Below are positions 25,912 through 34,736 of a stretch of 64,000 nucleotides of DNA, one piece after another. The stretch is taken from contig JAJDUH010000045.1 in the NCBI GenBank assembly GCA_022826805.1, positions 1 through 64,000 on the forward strand, given 5' to 3'. Made by a program: the position numbers and the translations under genes. The notes under the pieces are model-generated. The model made no database searches. It had not been told where the DNA came from and saw nothing but the letters and a program-made list of their open reading frames with translations. How positions within the stretch are numbered: position 1 is the stretch's first letter; each line of letters opens with the position of its first letter. This DNA comes from Candidatus Poribacteria bacterium. GTDB lineage: Bacteria; Poribacteria; WGA-4E; WGA-3G.

Positions 25912-27102
25912 ATGAAGCATATCGCCATACTCGGTAGCACAGGATCTATTGGAAAGAACGCACTCAGTGTTGTTGACACACATCCGGATGAATTTAAGGT
26001 CGTCGGTCTCGCAGCGAACCGAGATGTCGATACGCTTGAACAGCAGGTCCGGCAGTACGCTCCGAAGTTAGTCGCGCTAAACGAACCGACAGCGGCATCG
26101 CAACTCTCTGAACGCATTCGAGATCTCAATGGGACACAAGTGCTCACTGGAACCGAAGGACTCCAAGCCGTAGCTACGATGGCGCAAGCCTCTCAAGTCT
26201 TAGATGGAATGGGCGGAAGCGCAGGCTTGTTACCGACCTTGGGAGCGATTGATGCTGGCAAAGACATCGCCTTTGTTAATAAAGAGGTGATGGTGATGGC
26301 GGGGGCACTGGTTAATACCGCTGTCCAAACAAACGGTGTTAACTTGATTCCCATTGACGGTGAAATGAGCGCAATTTTCCAGTGTTTGGAAGGTGCACGT
26401 GAACGGCAGGCTGAGATTTATCGACTTCTGATTACTGCCTCAGGTGGACCGTTTCGTACGTTGCCCAAGGAGGAACTCCAATCCGTAACGCCAAAACAGG
26501 CACTACGGCACCCAAACTGGAAGATGGGGCAAAAAATTACAGTTGATTCCGCTACGATGATGAACAAAGGACTCGAAGTCATCGAAGCGAAATGGCTGTT
26601 TAATATAGAACTCTCGAAGATTGACATTGTTGTCCATCCAGAGAGTATCATTCATTCCATGGTGGAATGGACAGACGGGTCCACGATCGCACAGTTGGGG
26701 CCTACGGATATGCGTATCATGATACAATACGCACTAACTTATCCACGTAGGCTTTCCACACCCGTGCCACGTTTGGACTTACGGGAAATCCGTGCACTAC
26801 ACTTTGAACCCGTTGACTTTGAAAAATTTCCATGCCTCTCCCTTGCATACAATGCCGCAGAAGTCGGTGGCACACTCCCCGTCGTACTGAGCAGTGCGGA
26901 TGAGGTGGTGGTAGAGGCTTTTCTTAACGCTTGTATCGGCTTCATGGACATACCGGCTATCCTCGCACGTGTGATGGACAAGCATACAGTAATCACGGAT
27001 CCAACGCTTTCGGACATCCTTGAGGTTGACCGGTGGGCAAAATCGACAGCACGTTCAATAATAAAAAATCACGCACAGTCTAATAAAACAGTAACACCCT
27101 AA
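25912..27102 (+). CDS. dxr: 1-deoxy-D-xylulose-5-phosphate reductoisomerase
   Basis: A 396-residue NADPH- and divalent-metal-dependent enzyme of the MEP isoprenoid pathway. The N-terminus MKHIAILGSTGSIGKN is the NADPH-binding motif. PIDGEMSAIFQ has the metal ligands, and HPNWKMGQKITVDSATMMNK is the flexible catalytic loop. Full length. Lies between cdsA and rseP as in many bacteria. Confidence 0.96.
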   Translation: MKHIAILGSTGSIGKNALSVVDTHPDEFKVVGLAANRDVDTLEQQVRQYAPKLVALNEPTAASQLSERIRDLNGTQVLTGTEGLQAVATMAQASQVLDGMGGSAGLLPTLGAIDAGKDIAFVNKEVMVMAGALVNTAVQTNGVNLIPIDGEMSAIFQCLEGARERQAEIYRLLITASGGPFRTLPKEELQSVTPKQALRHPNWKMGQKITVDSATMMNKGLEVIEAKWLFNIELSKIDIVVHPESIIHSMVEWTDGSTIAQLGPTDMRIMIQYALTYPRRLSTPVPRLDLREIRALHFEPVDFEKFPCLSLAYNAAEVGGTLPVVLSSADEVVVEAFLNACIGFMDIPAILARVMDKHTVITDPTLSDILEVDRWAKSTARSIIKNHAQSNKTVTP

Positions 27103-27147
27103 AATGTAAAACCTCACGCTAAAACTAAAAAAAGGGGCAATAGACTT

Positions 27148-28830
27148 ATGCAATTCTTACTCGATCTCGTCCTCTCAATTCTCCCGTATATCAAGACGAT
27201 TTTTCTCGCTATAATCCCGCTCGGGTTCCTCATTTTTATTCATGAACTCGGCCACTTCTACGGGGCAAAGCGGTGCGGTATTAAGGTAAACACTTTCTCT
27301 CTCGGCTTTGGACCCAAGCTCATCGGGTTTCAGCGCGGGGAGACAGAATATAAAATATCCCTGCTACCATTTGGCGGTTACGTCCAGATGGAAGGCGAGA
27401 ACCCAAGCGAACAAACTGGCTCCCCCGGTGAATTCGCAAGTGCATCCATTGGGAATCGCGCATTCGTTGTCGCCGCGGGACCAGTGGTTAACCTTTTATT
27501 CGGTGTCTTGGTATATTGGCTTGTCTTTGCCACGGGAATCAATTCAGACTCGGCTCGGTTAATCGGTGGCCTGACAGGACAACCGCTTGGACAAAAAGAA
27601 CCCATTCAAGTCGGTTGGATCGCCGATGATGGCGCCGGGGCAAAAGGTGGACTTATGCCCGGAGACACGGTCCTCTCGGTCAATGGGGATTCAGTCTCCC
27701 ACTGGTCAATGTTTCACACGCGTATCTTGACCAGTGCCAATAGAGAATTAGAAATTGTTGTGGAACGAGATGGCGTACGCCGAGCACTCTTTGTCACACC
27801 TGAAGCCATCTCAAGTGTCAGGGGTGATATGGGTATAATCAAGGTAAGTGCTAAAGATAAAACCGTTGTTCGGGACGTCACAGACGGAAGTCTCGCTGCA
27901 CAAGCCGGTGTCCAACCCGATGACTTAATTGAGACGATTAACGGTGAACCGATCCATAACGTTCCGTACTTCGGCTATGCGGTATGGCACTCATCTACCG
28001 ACTGGAGTGCTGAAAAGCGGCAAACACTTTACCATCACATCAACGAAAACGAACAATCTGTAACGCTCGGCATTCGTCGTGGAGATGAAGCCCTTACGAT
28101 CGAAATGCCGGTGCACTGGAACGTAGTCGCGAGGGTTCAAGAAGGCGGTATCGCTCAAAATGCTGGGATTCAGGACGGAGATATGCTCCTTACGCTTAAC
28201 GGAGAAAGCATAGAAGATGCCACACTCTATTCACAACTCAACGCGATGGCAAACGAACCGATCGAAATCGGCTTAATCCGCGACGGATACCTAAGAGAGG
28301 TAACCCTCACAGGCGGCTTGCAAATTTCAGACGCAGATGCGCCTCTCTTCGGACTGACATGGCAAACCTTCCTCAGTGGGATACAATTCTCCGCGAAGAC
28401 CCCGCCCTTGCCGGAATACAACTTTCTTACAGGACTCGGAAAAGGCGTTGAAGCTACATGGCTCACTGTTACAACTGTTGGGAGAACATTGCAACAGTTG
28501 GTAGGTGGTGAAGTCTCACCGAAACACCTCGCCGGTCCAATCGGGATAGCGAACGCAACGAGCCGTATGTTTGAAAGAGTCGGCTTAAGCAGCGTCCTCT
28601 TCTTCATTGGGTTTATCAGTATCAACCTCTGCATCGTTAATCTCTTACCTATTCCGATTGCAGACGGCGGACAATTGCTATTCTTCGCCGTTGAGAAAAT
28701 TCGTGGCAAGCCGGTGCCGCGTAAGGCACAAGAAATTGTCCAGCATGTCAGCATTTATCTTCTGATTGCACTCTTTCTCTATATCACTTGGTTTGATGGA
28801 ATGTCTCTCATCCATGACCTGCGGAACTAA
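27148..28830 (+). CDS. rseP: Site-2 protease RseP with three PDZ domains
   Basis: A 560-residue inner-membrane zinc metalloprotease that performs intramembrane cleavage, for example of anti-sigma factors. The zinc motif is H32-E-L-G-H36 in the first membrane helix. The second motif, NLLPIPIADGGQ, lies near the C-terminus (the usual LDGG reads ADGG). Between them I count three PDZ-like units around AKGGLMPGDTVLSVNGD, AAQAGVQPDDLIETINGE and AQNAGIQDGDMLLTLNGE, where two is common; the protein is correspondingly longer than the usual 420-450 residues. Downstream of dxr with a 45-base gap. Confidence 0.93.
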   Translation: MQFLLDLVLSILPYIKTIFLAIIPLGFLIFIHELGHFYGAKRCGIKVNTFSLGFGPKLIGFQRGETEYKISLLPFGGYVQMEGENPSEQTGSPGEFASASIGNRAFVVAAGPVVNLLFGVLVYWLVFATGINSDSARLIGGLTGQPLGQKEPIQVGWIADDGAGAKGGLMPGDTVLSVNGDSVSHWSMFHTRILTSANRELEIVVERDGVRRALFVTPEAISSVRGDMGIIKVSAKDKTVVRDVTDGSLAAQAGVQPDDLIETINGEPIHNVPYFGYAVWHSSTDWSAEKRQTLYHHINENEQSVTLGIRRGDEALTIEMPVHWNVVARVQEGGIAQNAGIQDGDMLLTLNGESIEDATLYSQLNAMANEPIEIGLIRDGYLREVTLTGGLQISDADAPLFGLTWQTFLSGIQFSAKTPPLPEYNFLTGLGKGVEATWLTVTTVGRTLQQLVGGEVSPKHLAGPIGIANATSRMFERVGLSSVLFFIGFISINLCIVNLLPIPIADGGQLLFFAVEKIRGKPVPRKAQEIVQHVSIYLLIALFLYITWFDGMSLIHDLRN

Positions 28831-28905
28831 TCGCCGATGGTTTAGGATTTTTCTTGTAGGAAGGATTTCTAACCCCAAATTAAGCGTAGACAATCACAGA
28901 CAACA

Positions 28906-29625
28906 ATGAATAAAGAAGATCTCAGAAAAGATTATCTACAACTCATTGCCAGTGTGAGGGAACACGTGGAAGAACAACTGCAGCTCGGTTTCATAGAATT
29001 AGAACCTGACGAACCTGAACAGGATTCCCCTTATGCCAACTTCGATCTGCCTACACTGACTGCCGATGCCGAAAGTTGCATAAAGTGCCAGTTACATGAG
29101 ACGCGGACCAATGTCGTTTTCGGGGTTGGAAACGCAAACGCTGACCTTATGTTCATCGGCGAAGCACCAGGTGCTGATGAGGATAGACAGGGCAAGCCTT
29201 TTGTGGGTAGAGCCGGTAAATTGCTGACCGATATTATTGAGTCAGGCATGAAACGCAAACGTTCGGAGGTCTACATCGCCAATGTCCTAAAATGCCGTCC
29301 GCCGGGTAACAGAAATCCCGAACCGGATGAAGTCGAAACCTGTAGTCCCTATTTGATCCGCCAAATAGAACTCATCCAACCGAAGGTAATTGTGGCTCTC
29401 GGTAGCTTCGCCGCAAAGATGTTACTCGACACAAAAATCGGTATTACGAAACTTCGCGGTGAATTTCATACATGCAACATTCCAGGACTGCGCGTGCTGC
29501 CACCTAAAAAGCCGCCAGTCGTCATGCCAACCTTCCACCCAGCGTACCTCCTCAGGAACCCAAACGCCAAAAGAGAGGTGTGGGAGGATATTCAAAAGGT
29601 AATGGCTTTTCTGGAAGCAGCATAA
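28906..29625 (+). CDS. Family 4 uracil-DNA glycosylase
   Basis: A 239-residue iron-sulfur uracil-DNA glycosylase (UdgA type) that removes uracil from DNA. Cluster cysteines are visible in [10 protein letters not shown] and again in the [17 protein letters not shown] segment. The active-site block [20 protein letters not shown] and the C-terminal TFHPAYLLR are diagnostic. The extra N-terminal 60 residues are acidic, as in polymerase-associated relatives. Probably co-transcribed with priA downstream. Confidence 0.93.
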   Translation: MNKEDLRKDYLQLIASVREHVEEQLQLGFIELEPDEPEQDSPYANFDLPTLTADAESCIKCQLHETRTNVVFGVGNANADLMFIGEAPGADEDRQGKPFVGRAGKLLTDIIESGMKRKRSEVYIANVLKCRPPGNRNPEPDEVETCSPYLIRQIELIQPKVIVALGSFAAKMLLDTKIGITKLRGEFHTCNIPGLRVLPPKKPPVVMPTFHPAYLLRNPNAKREVWEDIQKVMAFLEAA

Positions 29626-29709
29626 AACCGGGGTTCATATCAAAAATATCGTCCCAAGCAGACGGACTTAGGAGAGGTTAGCCTTTTACTCGGTACACGG
29701 ACAGAAAAT

Positions 29710-32244
29710 ATGGACTATGTGAACGTTGCTTTTCCGCTATCAGTCAATCAGGTATTTACCTACGGCGTGCCGCCGCAGCTGGATGCGGTTTTGCAACCCG
29801 GTGTCCGAGTATTAGCACCTTTTCGTAGAACCCATGAGGAAGGGGTCGTCGTTGAACGGCTCAACGAAACCGACCTTGCCCCGAACCTCATCAAAAATAT
29901 CTCCGACTGTCTTGATGGCACTCCCACATTTTCGCCTGAAATGCTAACCCTCACCAAATGGATGGCAGACTATTATGTGTCTTCGTGGGGGGCTGCTCTT
30001 TTTTGCGCAGTGCCAGCTGCCGTGCGCAGTCAAAAGCAGCAACGCGTGCGCCTCCTACCCGACGCTCCCGCGCCGCGCGGAAAAGTTCAAAAGGCAATCG
30101 TCAATCTTTTGGAAGCAGAAGGTGAACTCTCACCCAATCAGCTTGCCCGACGTACCGGTTTGAATTCTCAAGAACTCCGTCCGAGGATTACTGCACTTCG
30201 TGAAAAGGGTATCATTGATGTCGATACCACCCACAAACCAAAAGCCTCCACGCAGGAAACCCACGTCGCAACTTTAGCCTTACCCAACGCTGCGATTGAA
30301 GCAGAGATAGCACAACTCAAAAGTGCAACAGACGCTGATGGAAATCTCCGCACCTCGTCCTCAGGAAACCGCCGTCACATCGCCGCTGCTAAACATGCAG
30401 CGATTCTGCAAAGCCTACTTGATGCCAGTGTACCCTTATCGACATCAGAACTAACCAAGCGTGTCAACACCAGCATTTCCCTATTTCGCACCCTTGAAAG
30501 ACGCGGATTTATCCATATTAAACGTGCACAAATTGTGCGGAATCCCTTAAATGCTGAACCGATTGCTGCAACGCAACCGTTGCCGTTAAATCCAGCACAA
30601 TCGAAAGTGTTCGCGGAGATTCAGGAAACACTGTCATCCCAATCTCACAGTAAAGCGGACGCATCTCCCACCTTTCTCCTACACGGCGTGACCGGTAGCG
30701 GCAAAACTGAGGTATACATGCAAGCGATGGCAGATATCCTTAAAGATGGAAAATCGGTCATCGTCTTGGTTCCAGAAATCTCGCTTACACCACAAACCGC
30801 CTCTCGATTTGTAGGACGATTTGGAGAGCAGGTTGCTGTGTTACATAGTCGGTTGAGTGCTGGCGAACGCTACGACCAATGGCACCGCATCCAGAAAGGT
30901 GATGCCAACATCGTAATTGGACCGCGGTCTGCCGTCTTCGCTCCCGTTAAAAATCTCGGATTGCTGATTATAGACGAAGAGCATTCGGACTCTTATAAAT
31001 CCGACACAGCACCGCGTTACCACGCACGAGAAGTAGCACAGAAACGGAGTGAACTCGCAAACTGTCCGCTGCTACTTGGGAGTGCTACACCTTCGCTTGA
31101 GAGTTTTCATCTCGCAAAAAACGGGCATTACCGGCTCCTTAGTTTACCGACCCGTGTTCTCGATAGAAAGATGCCCGATGTTCACATCGTCGATATGCGG
31201 ACTGAATTGAAAAAGGGAAACCGTACGATCTTCTCCGATCTACTCCGTAGTTCAATTGAAGAGTGCCTCATCAGGCGAGAACAGATTATTCTGTTTCTCA
31301 ATCGACGCGGACATTCCACCTATGTTTTCTGTCGAACCTGCGGTTATGTAGAACAGTGTAACAACTGTTCCATTTCGTTGACGTTCCACTTTGAGACAAA
31401 GCAACTGGTCTGCCACCACTGCGGCGATAAACGTCCAACCCAATCGGCATGTCCGCAGTGTAGCAGTCCTGCTATCCGCTATTTTGGACTCGGCACAGAG
31501 GCAGTTGAACAGGAAGTGCGAAAAGCTTTCCCAAAAGCAAACGTAAAGCGATTTGACGCAGATTCAACAGCCCGCAAAAATGCACATCAACAGATTTTAG
31601 AGGCGTTTGAAGGACAGAAAATTGATATTCTGATAGGCACGCAGATGGTATCAAAGGGATTAGACTTCCCAAATGTTACACTTGTGGGGGTGATCGCTGC
31701 CGATACGGCTCTGAACCTTCCAGACTTCCGAGCAAGTGAGCAGACGTTCAGTCTACTCACGCAGGTCGCGGGTCGTTCTGGGCGCGCCGAACTCGAAGGT
31801 AAAGTCGTCGTACAAACCTATATGCCCGAACATTACTGTATTGCAGCCGCACAACAGCACGACTACATCGGTTTTTATGCACAGGAACTCGAGGCACGGA
31901 ACGCTTTTCGATACCCGCCGTTCGCGCATGTCGCAACGCTCTTGCTCCGTGGTAAAAACGAGAAAGAGGTTATAGATACCGCTCATGCTGTACGGGATCA
32001 TTTTGAAATTTGGCAAACAGATCAAGGCTTCAATACTACAGAAACACAAGTAGAGATTCTCGGGCCCGCGCCAGCACCGCTCTCGAAGATTGAAGGGAAA
32101 TTTCGATGGCACTTCTTGCTCCGAAGCAATTACGTTGAACGGATAAGCCAACTCCTTAAGTCATTAACGCATGAATCGCCAGTCGCAAACAAATCAAGCG
32201 CAGTTGAACTTGTGATTGACATAGATCCAACGAATACACTATAA
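29710..32244 (+). CDS. priA: Primosomal protein N' (replication restart helicase)
   Basis: An 844-residue superfamily 2 DNA helicase that reloads the replisome at stalled forks. It has an N-terminal 3'-end binding domain, Walker A LHGVTGSGKTEVYM near residue 328, DEEH box LLIIDEEHSDSYK near 422, and an inserted zinc region with paired cysteines (CRTCGYVEQC, CHHC, CPQC). Helicase motifs GTQMVSKGLDFPNVTLVG and QVAGRSGRAE follow. An internal winged-helix-like insert lies between the N-terminal and helicase parts. Full length. Confidence 0.95.
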   Translation: MDYVNVAFPLSVNQVFTYGVPPQLDAVLQPGVRVLAPFRRTHEEGVVVERLNETDLAPNLIKNISDCLDGTPTFSPEMLTLTKWMADYYVSSWGAALFCAVPAAVRSQKQQRVRLLPDAPAPRGKVQKAIVNLLEAEGELSPNQLARRTGLNSQELRPRITALREKGIIDVDTTHKPKASTQETHVATLALPNAAIEAEIAQLKSATDADGNLRTSSSGNRRHIAAAKHAAILQSLLDASVPLSTSELTKRVNTSISLFRTLERRGFIHIKRAQIVRNPLNAEPIAATQPLPLNPAQSKVFAEIQETLSSQSHSKADASPTFLLHGVTGSGKTEVYMQAMADILKDGKSVIVLVPEISLTPQTASRFVGRFGEQVAVLHSRLSAGERYDQWHRIQKGDANIVIGPRSAVFAPVKNLGLLIIDEEHSDSYKSDTAPRYHAREVAQKRSELANCPLLLGSATPSLESFHLAKNGHYRLLSLPTRVLDRKMPDVHIVDMRTELKKGNRTIFSDLLRSSIEECLIRREQIILFLNRRGHSTYVFCRTCGYVEQCNNCSISLTFHFETKQLVCHHCGDKRPTQSACPQCSSPAIRYFGLGTEAVEQEVRKAFPKANVKRFDADSTARKNAHQQILEAFEGQKIDILIGTQMVSKGLDFPNVTLVGVIAADTALNLPDFRASEQTFSLLTQVAGRSGRAELEGKVVVQTYMPEHYCIAAAQQHDYIGFYAQELEARNAFRYPPFAHVATLLLRGKNEKEVIDTAHAVRDHFEIWQTDQGFNTTETQVEILGPAPAPLSKIEGKFRWHFLLRSNYVERISQLLKSLTHESPVANKSSAVELVIDIDPTNTL

Positions 32245-32265
32245 ACATAAAGGAATTAATTTTAA

Positions 32266-33219
32266 ATGGGCAATCGGATATTTGATAAACTCGCTGACTC
32301 GGAGTTGCTCACACGCAGCCCAATTCTGGTTTTTGCTGCGGATCCACTCGCATCCGCAGGTATTAAAGGACTCGGGCAGGTGCAGCATCCGAAACCGCAC
32401 TACCGAACACATGCTGAGTTCCTGCAACTTCAACGCGACCTCGTTGCAGACGGACAGCTTGATGGACTCCTGATGACCCCGGCTGATGCAGAGACGCTTG
32501 CACTCGAAGAAAACCTGTTTGAAAACACACCGATCACGCCAATCGTGCGAATGAACTCAGAGACAGCCATCTGGAACCCGCGGTTCGGAGTGTATACCTC
32601 ACGTTTGTCAATGCCGTTTCAGACGGTTTTCCCAGAAGATATGCAACGTTATTGCGAGGCGCTAATCGGTCCTGCGCTCGAATGCAGAGTTAACCTCGGA
32701 TTATACTCCATCACTCTCAACAACGATCCCATCGCTGATGAACGGATGCTGCAGTCGTATGTGCAGTTTGCACACGTCGTCGGTGAGATTGAAGGCTTCG
32801 ACCATCTGTTAGAAGTGTTTTTACCAAATGTTAAATTGCCAGGGATGGACGACGAAAAGCGGGGTATGTATGTCGCCGATTCCATTGTCCGCACGATGAG
32901 CTATCTACGGAAGCATCAACGTCCGCGTTTTATCAAAACCGCTTACACAACAGCCGATGTCTGGACTGAATTGTGTCAATTCGATACCACTTTGGTCATT
33001 GGTGCCTTGGGCGGACCTCGACAAAATGCCCGCAGCACATTTGCGCTGGCACACAATGTTGTCAGCAACGGGGGCCGCGCTGCTTTATTTGGACGCACGA
33101 TCTTCGGAGAGGAAGAACCCATAGGCTTTGTGCAGTGTCTCCGGCGTGTCATTGACAGCGAGTTAGATCCGCAAGATGCCCACGCCGAGTACCAAAAGAT
33201 CCTCCGGGCGCGCCTATAA
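32266..33219 (+). CDS. Class I aldolase-like (DeoC/LacD-type) protein
   Basis: A 317-residue protein that looks like a TIM-barrel Schiff-base aldolase of the DeoC/LacD/FbaB superfamily. FIKTAYTTADV contains a candidate Schiff-base lysine, and HNVVSNGGRAALFGRTIFGEEEP is the phosphate-binding strand and loop pattern (G-R) near the C-terminus. The match is weaker than for named family members, and the substrate is unknown. AAAGGAATT precedes the ATG, 21 bases after priA. Confidence 0.6.
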   Translation: MGNRIFDKLADSELLTRSPILVFAADPLASAGIKGLGQVQHPKPHYRTHAEFLQLQRDLVADGQLDGLLMTPADAETLALEENLFENTPITPIVRMNSETAIWNPRFGVYTSRLSMPFQTVFPEDMQRYCEALIGPALECRVNLGLYSITLNNDPIADERMLQSYVQFAHVVGEIEGFDHLLEVFLPNVKLPGMDDEKRGMYVADSIVRTMSYLRKHQRPRFIKTAYTTADVWTELCQFDTTLVIGALGGPRQNARSTFALAHNVVSNGGRAALFGRTIFGEEEPIGFVQCLRRVIDSELDPQDAHAEYQKILRARL

Positions 33220-33225
33220 TTTAAG

Positions 33226-33366
33226 GGTTGTCAGTTTTCAGTCATCGGTTATCGGTTAAGAGGGGCTTTTGGAACAATCCATCCCAGTTTGAGCGTACGT
33301 CAAGAAGTCGTGAATTGCTACAGGAATCCTCTTTAACTGACCACTGACCACCGATGACCGACAACC
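33226..33366. repeat. Imperfect inverted repeat element
   Basis: About 38 bases starting GGTTGTCAG (33226) are mirrored by a segment ending CGACAACC (33366), with repeats of the words ATCGGTTATCGGTT and GACCACTGACCACC in each arm. A unique 65-base centre lies between. Similar wording occurs at 22060-22105. Confidence 0.6.
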
Positions 33367-33383
33367 ACCCCCGAGGTCTCTAA

Positions 33384-34646
33384 ATGTCAGAACGAACTTT
33401 AGAAAAACCGCGTATTCTCCTGCTACTTCCGACACGGACTTATCGTGCGACTGATTTTCTCGCCGCTGCTATGAAACTTGATGTAGAGGTGGTTGTTGCT
33501 TCGGAGGAAGCCGCGACAACTGCAGACCTCTCACCGCGAGATTCCCTTGTGCTTGACTTCAGCGCACCAGCCGCTGCAACACAGACAATCGTCGAATTCG
33601 CGGCGGCACATCCTATCGCCGCAATCGTAGGTGTTGACGACGATACCACGCTACTTGCGACCACGGCATCAGAGGCGCTCGGACTTCCACACAACCCAAT
33701 TGAATCGGCAAAAGCCACACGCGACAAATATCGATTGCGGTATACACTGGCAACTCGTGGCGTTCCGTGTCCACAGTTCAGACGTTTTTCAATCTGTGAC
33801 GACATTGCTGAAATCAATAAGCAAGTCGATTTTCCGTGTGTTATCAAACCGCTCTCTCTATCAGCAAGTCGCGGTGTAATTCGGGCAGACAATTGGCATG
33901 AATTTACGGATGCTTTCCATCGTGTCGCAGTGCTCCTCCGTGCTATAGCGGCGGAGGCAGACACAAATGCCGAATCTCCATCCGCGGACGTATTAATTGA
34001 AGATTACATACCCGGCATAGAGGTAGCGCTTGAAGGTATCCTTTTAGACGGTGAACTCAAGATGCTGGCACTTTTTGACAAACCCGATCCGCTCGAGGGT
34101 CCCTTTTTTGAGGAGACCCTGTACATCACTCCTTCACGTCTATCGCAGGACACCCAAGATGAACTGCGAAGTGCAACAGCGGAAGCCGCTACTGCATTAG
34201 GCCTACGTCACGGTCCCGTCCACGCCGAATTACGCTACAATGAAAAAGGCGCGCATCTCATTGAAATCGCTGCCCGTACGATTGGTGGGCTTTGAGCGCG
34301 TACGCTGCGATTCGGCACGGGAATGTCGTTGGAAGAACTTGTGATTCGACATGCAATTGGACAACATGTGGAAACACTGCATCGAGAGAAACAGGCAGCA
34401 GGTGTGATGATGATCCCTGTTCCGAAAGCCGGGATATTGGGTGAAGTGCGCGGTAAAGCAGCGGCACGCAAGGTAGATGACGTTACGGAAGTAGACATTA
34501 CCATCCCTATTGGCGGGGAGGTGGTTCCACTACCAGAAGGTGCCCGGTATCTCGGCTTTATCTTTGCACGTTCACAAACACCGGAAGCAGTTGAAGCAGC
34601 ACTCCGCGAGGCACACCGCCATTTGGAGTTCGTGATTTTGGCGTAA
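33384..34646 (+). CDS. ATP-grasp ligase interrupted by an in-frame TGA (possible selenoprotein)
   Basis: An ATP-grasp carboxylate-amine ligase-like protein of 420 codons if the TGA at 34293-34295 is read through. The first part (303 codons) has the ATP-binding core: SAKATRDKYRLRYTLATRG, FPCVIKPLSLSASRGV and VLIEDYIPGIEVALEG, then HLIEIAARTIGGL. The same frame resumes with ARTLRFGTGMSLEELVIRHA and continues as coherent protein for 116 more codons to LGFIFARSQTPEAV. As I recall the family, relatives have Cys in GGLC at the TGA position. A small hairpin with a loop starting GG lies 18 bases after the TGA, a bacterial SECIS-like place. A nonsense mutation or read error is the alternative. Confidence 0.7.
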
Positions 34647-34736
34647 CATCTGTTCTTAAAGCCCTAGCAGGGCGACAGGTGTATAATTTTTAAATAATAA
34701 CTTAGGTTATAACTACGAAAAAGGGAGATATTTCAA

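Noticed and set aside
34293..34295. TGA as a sense codon throughout the genome (altered code)
   Set aside because: Many genes, for example queE and sbcD, end at TGA at the expected place, and tryptophan is encoded by TGG.
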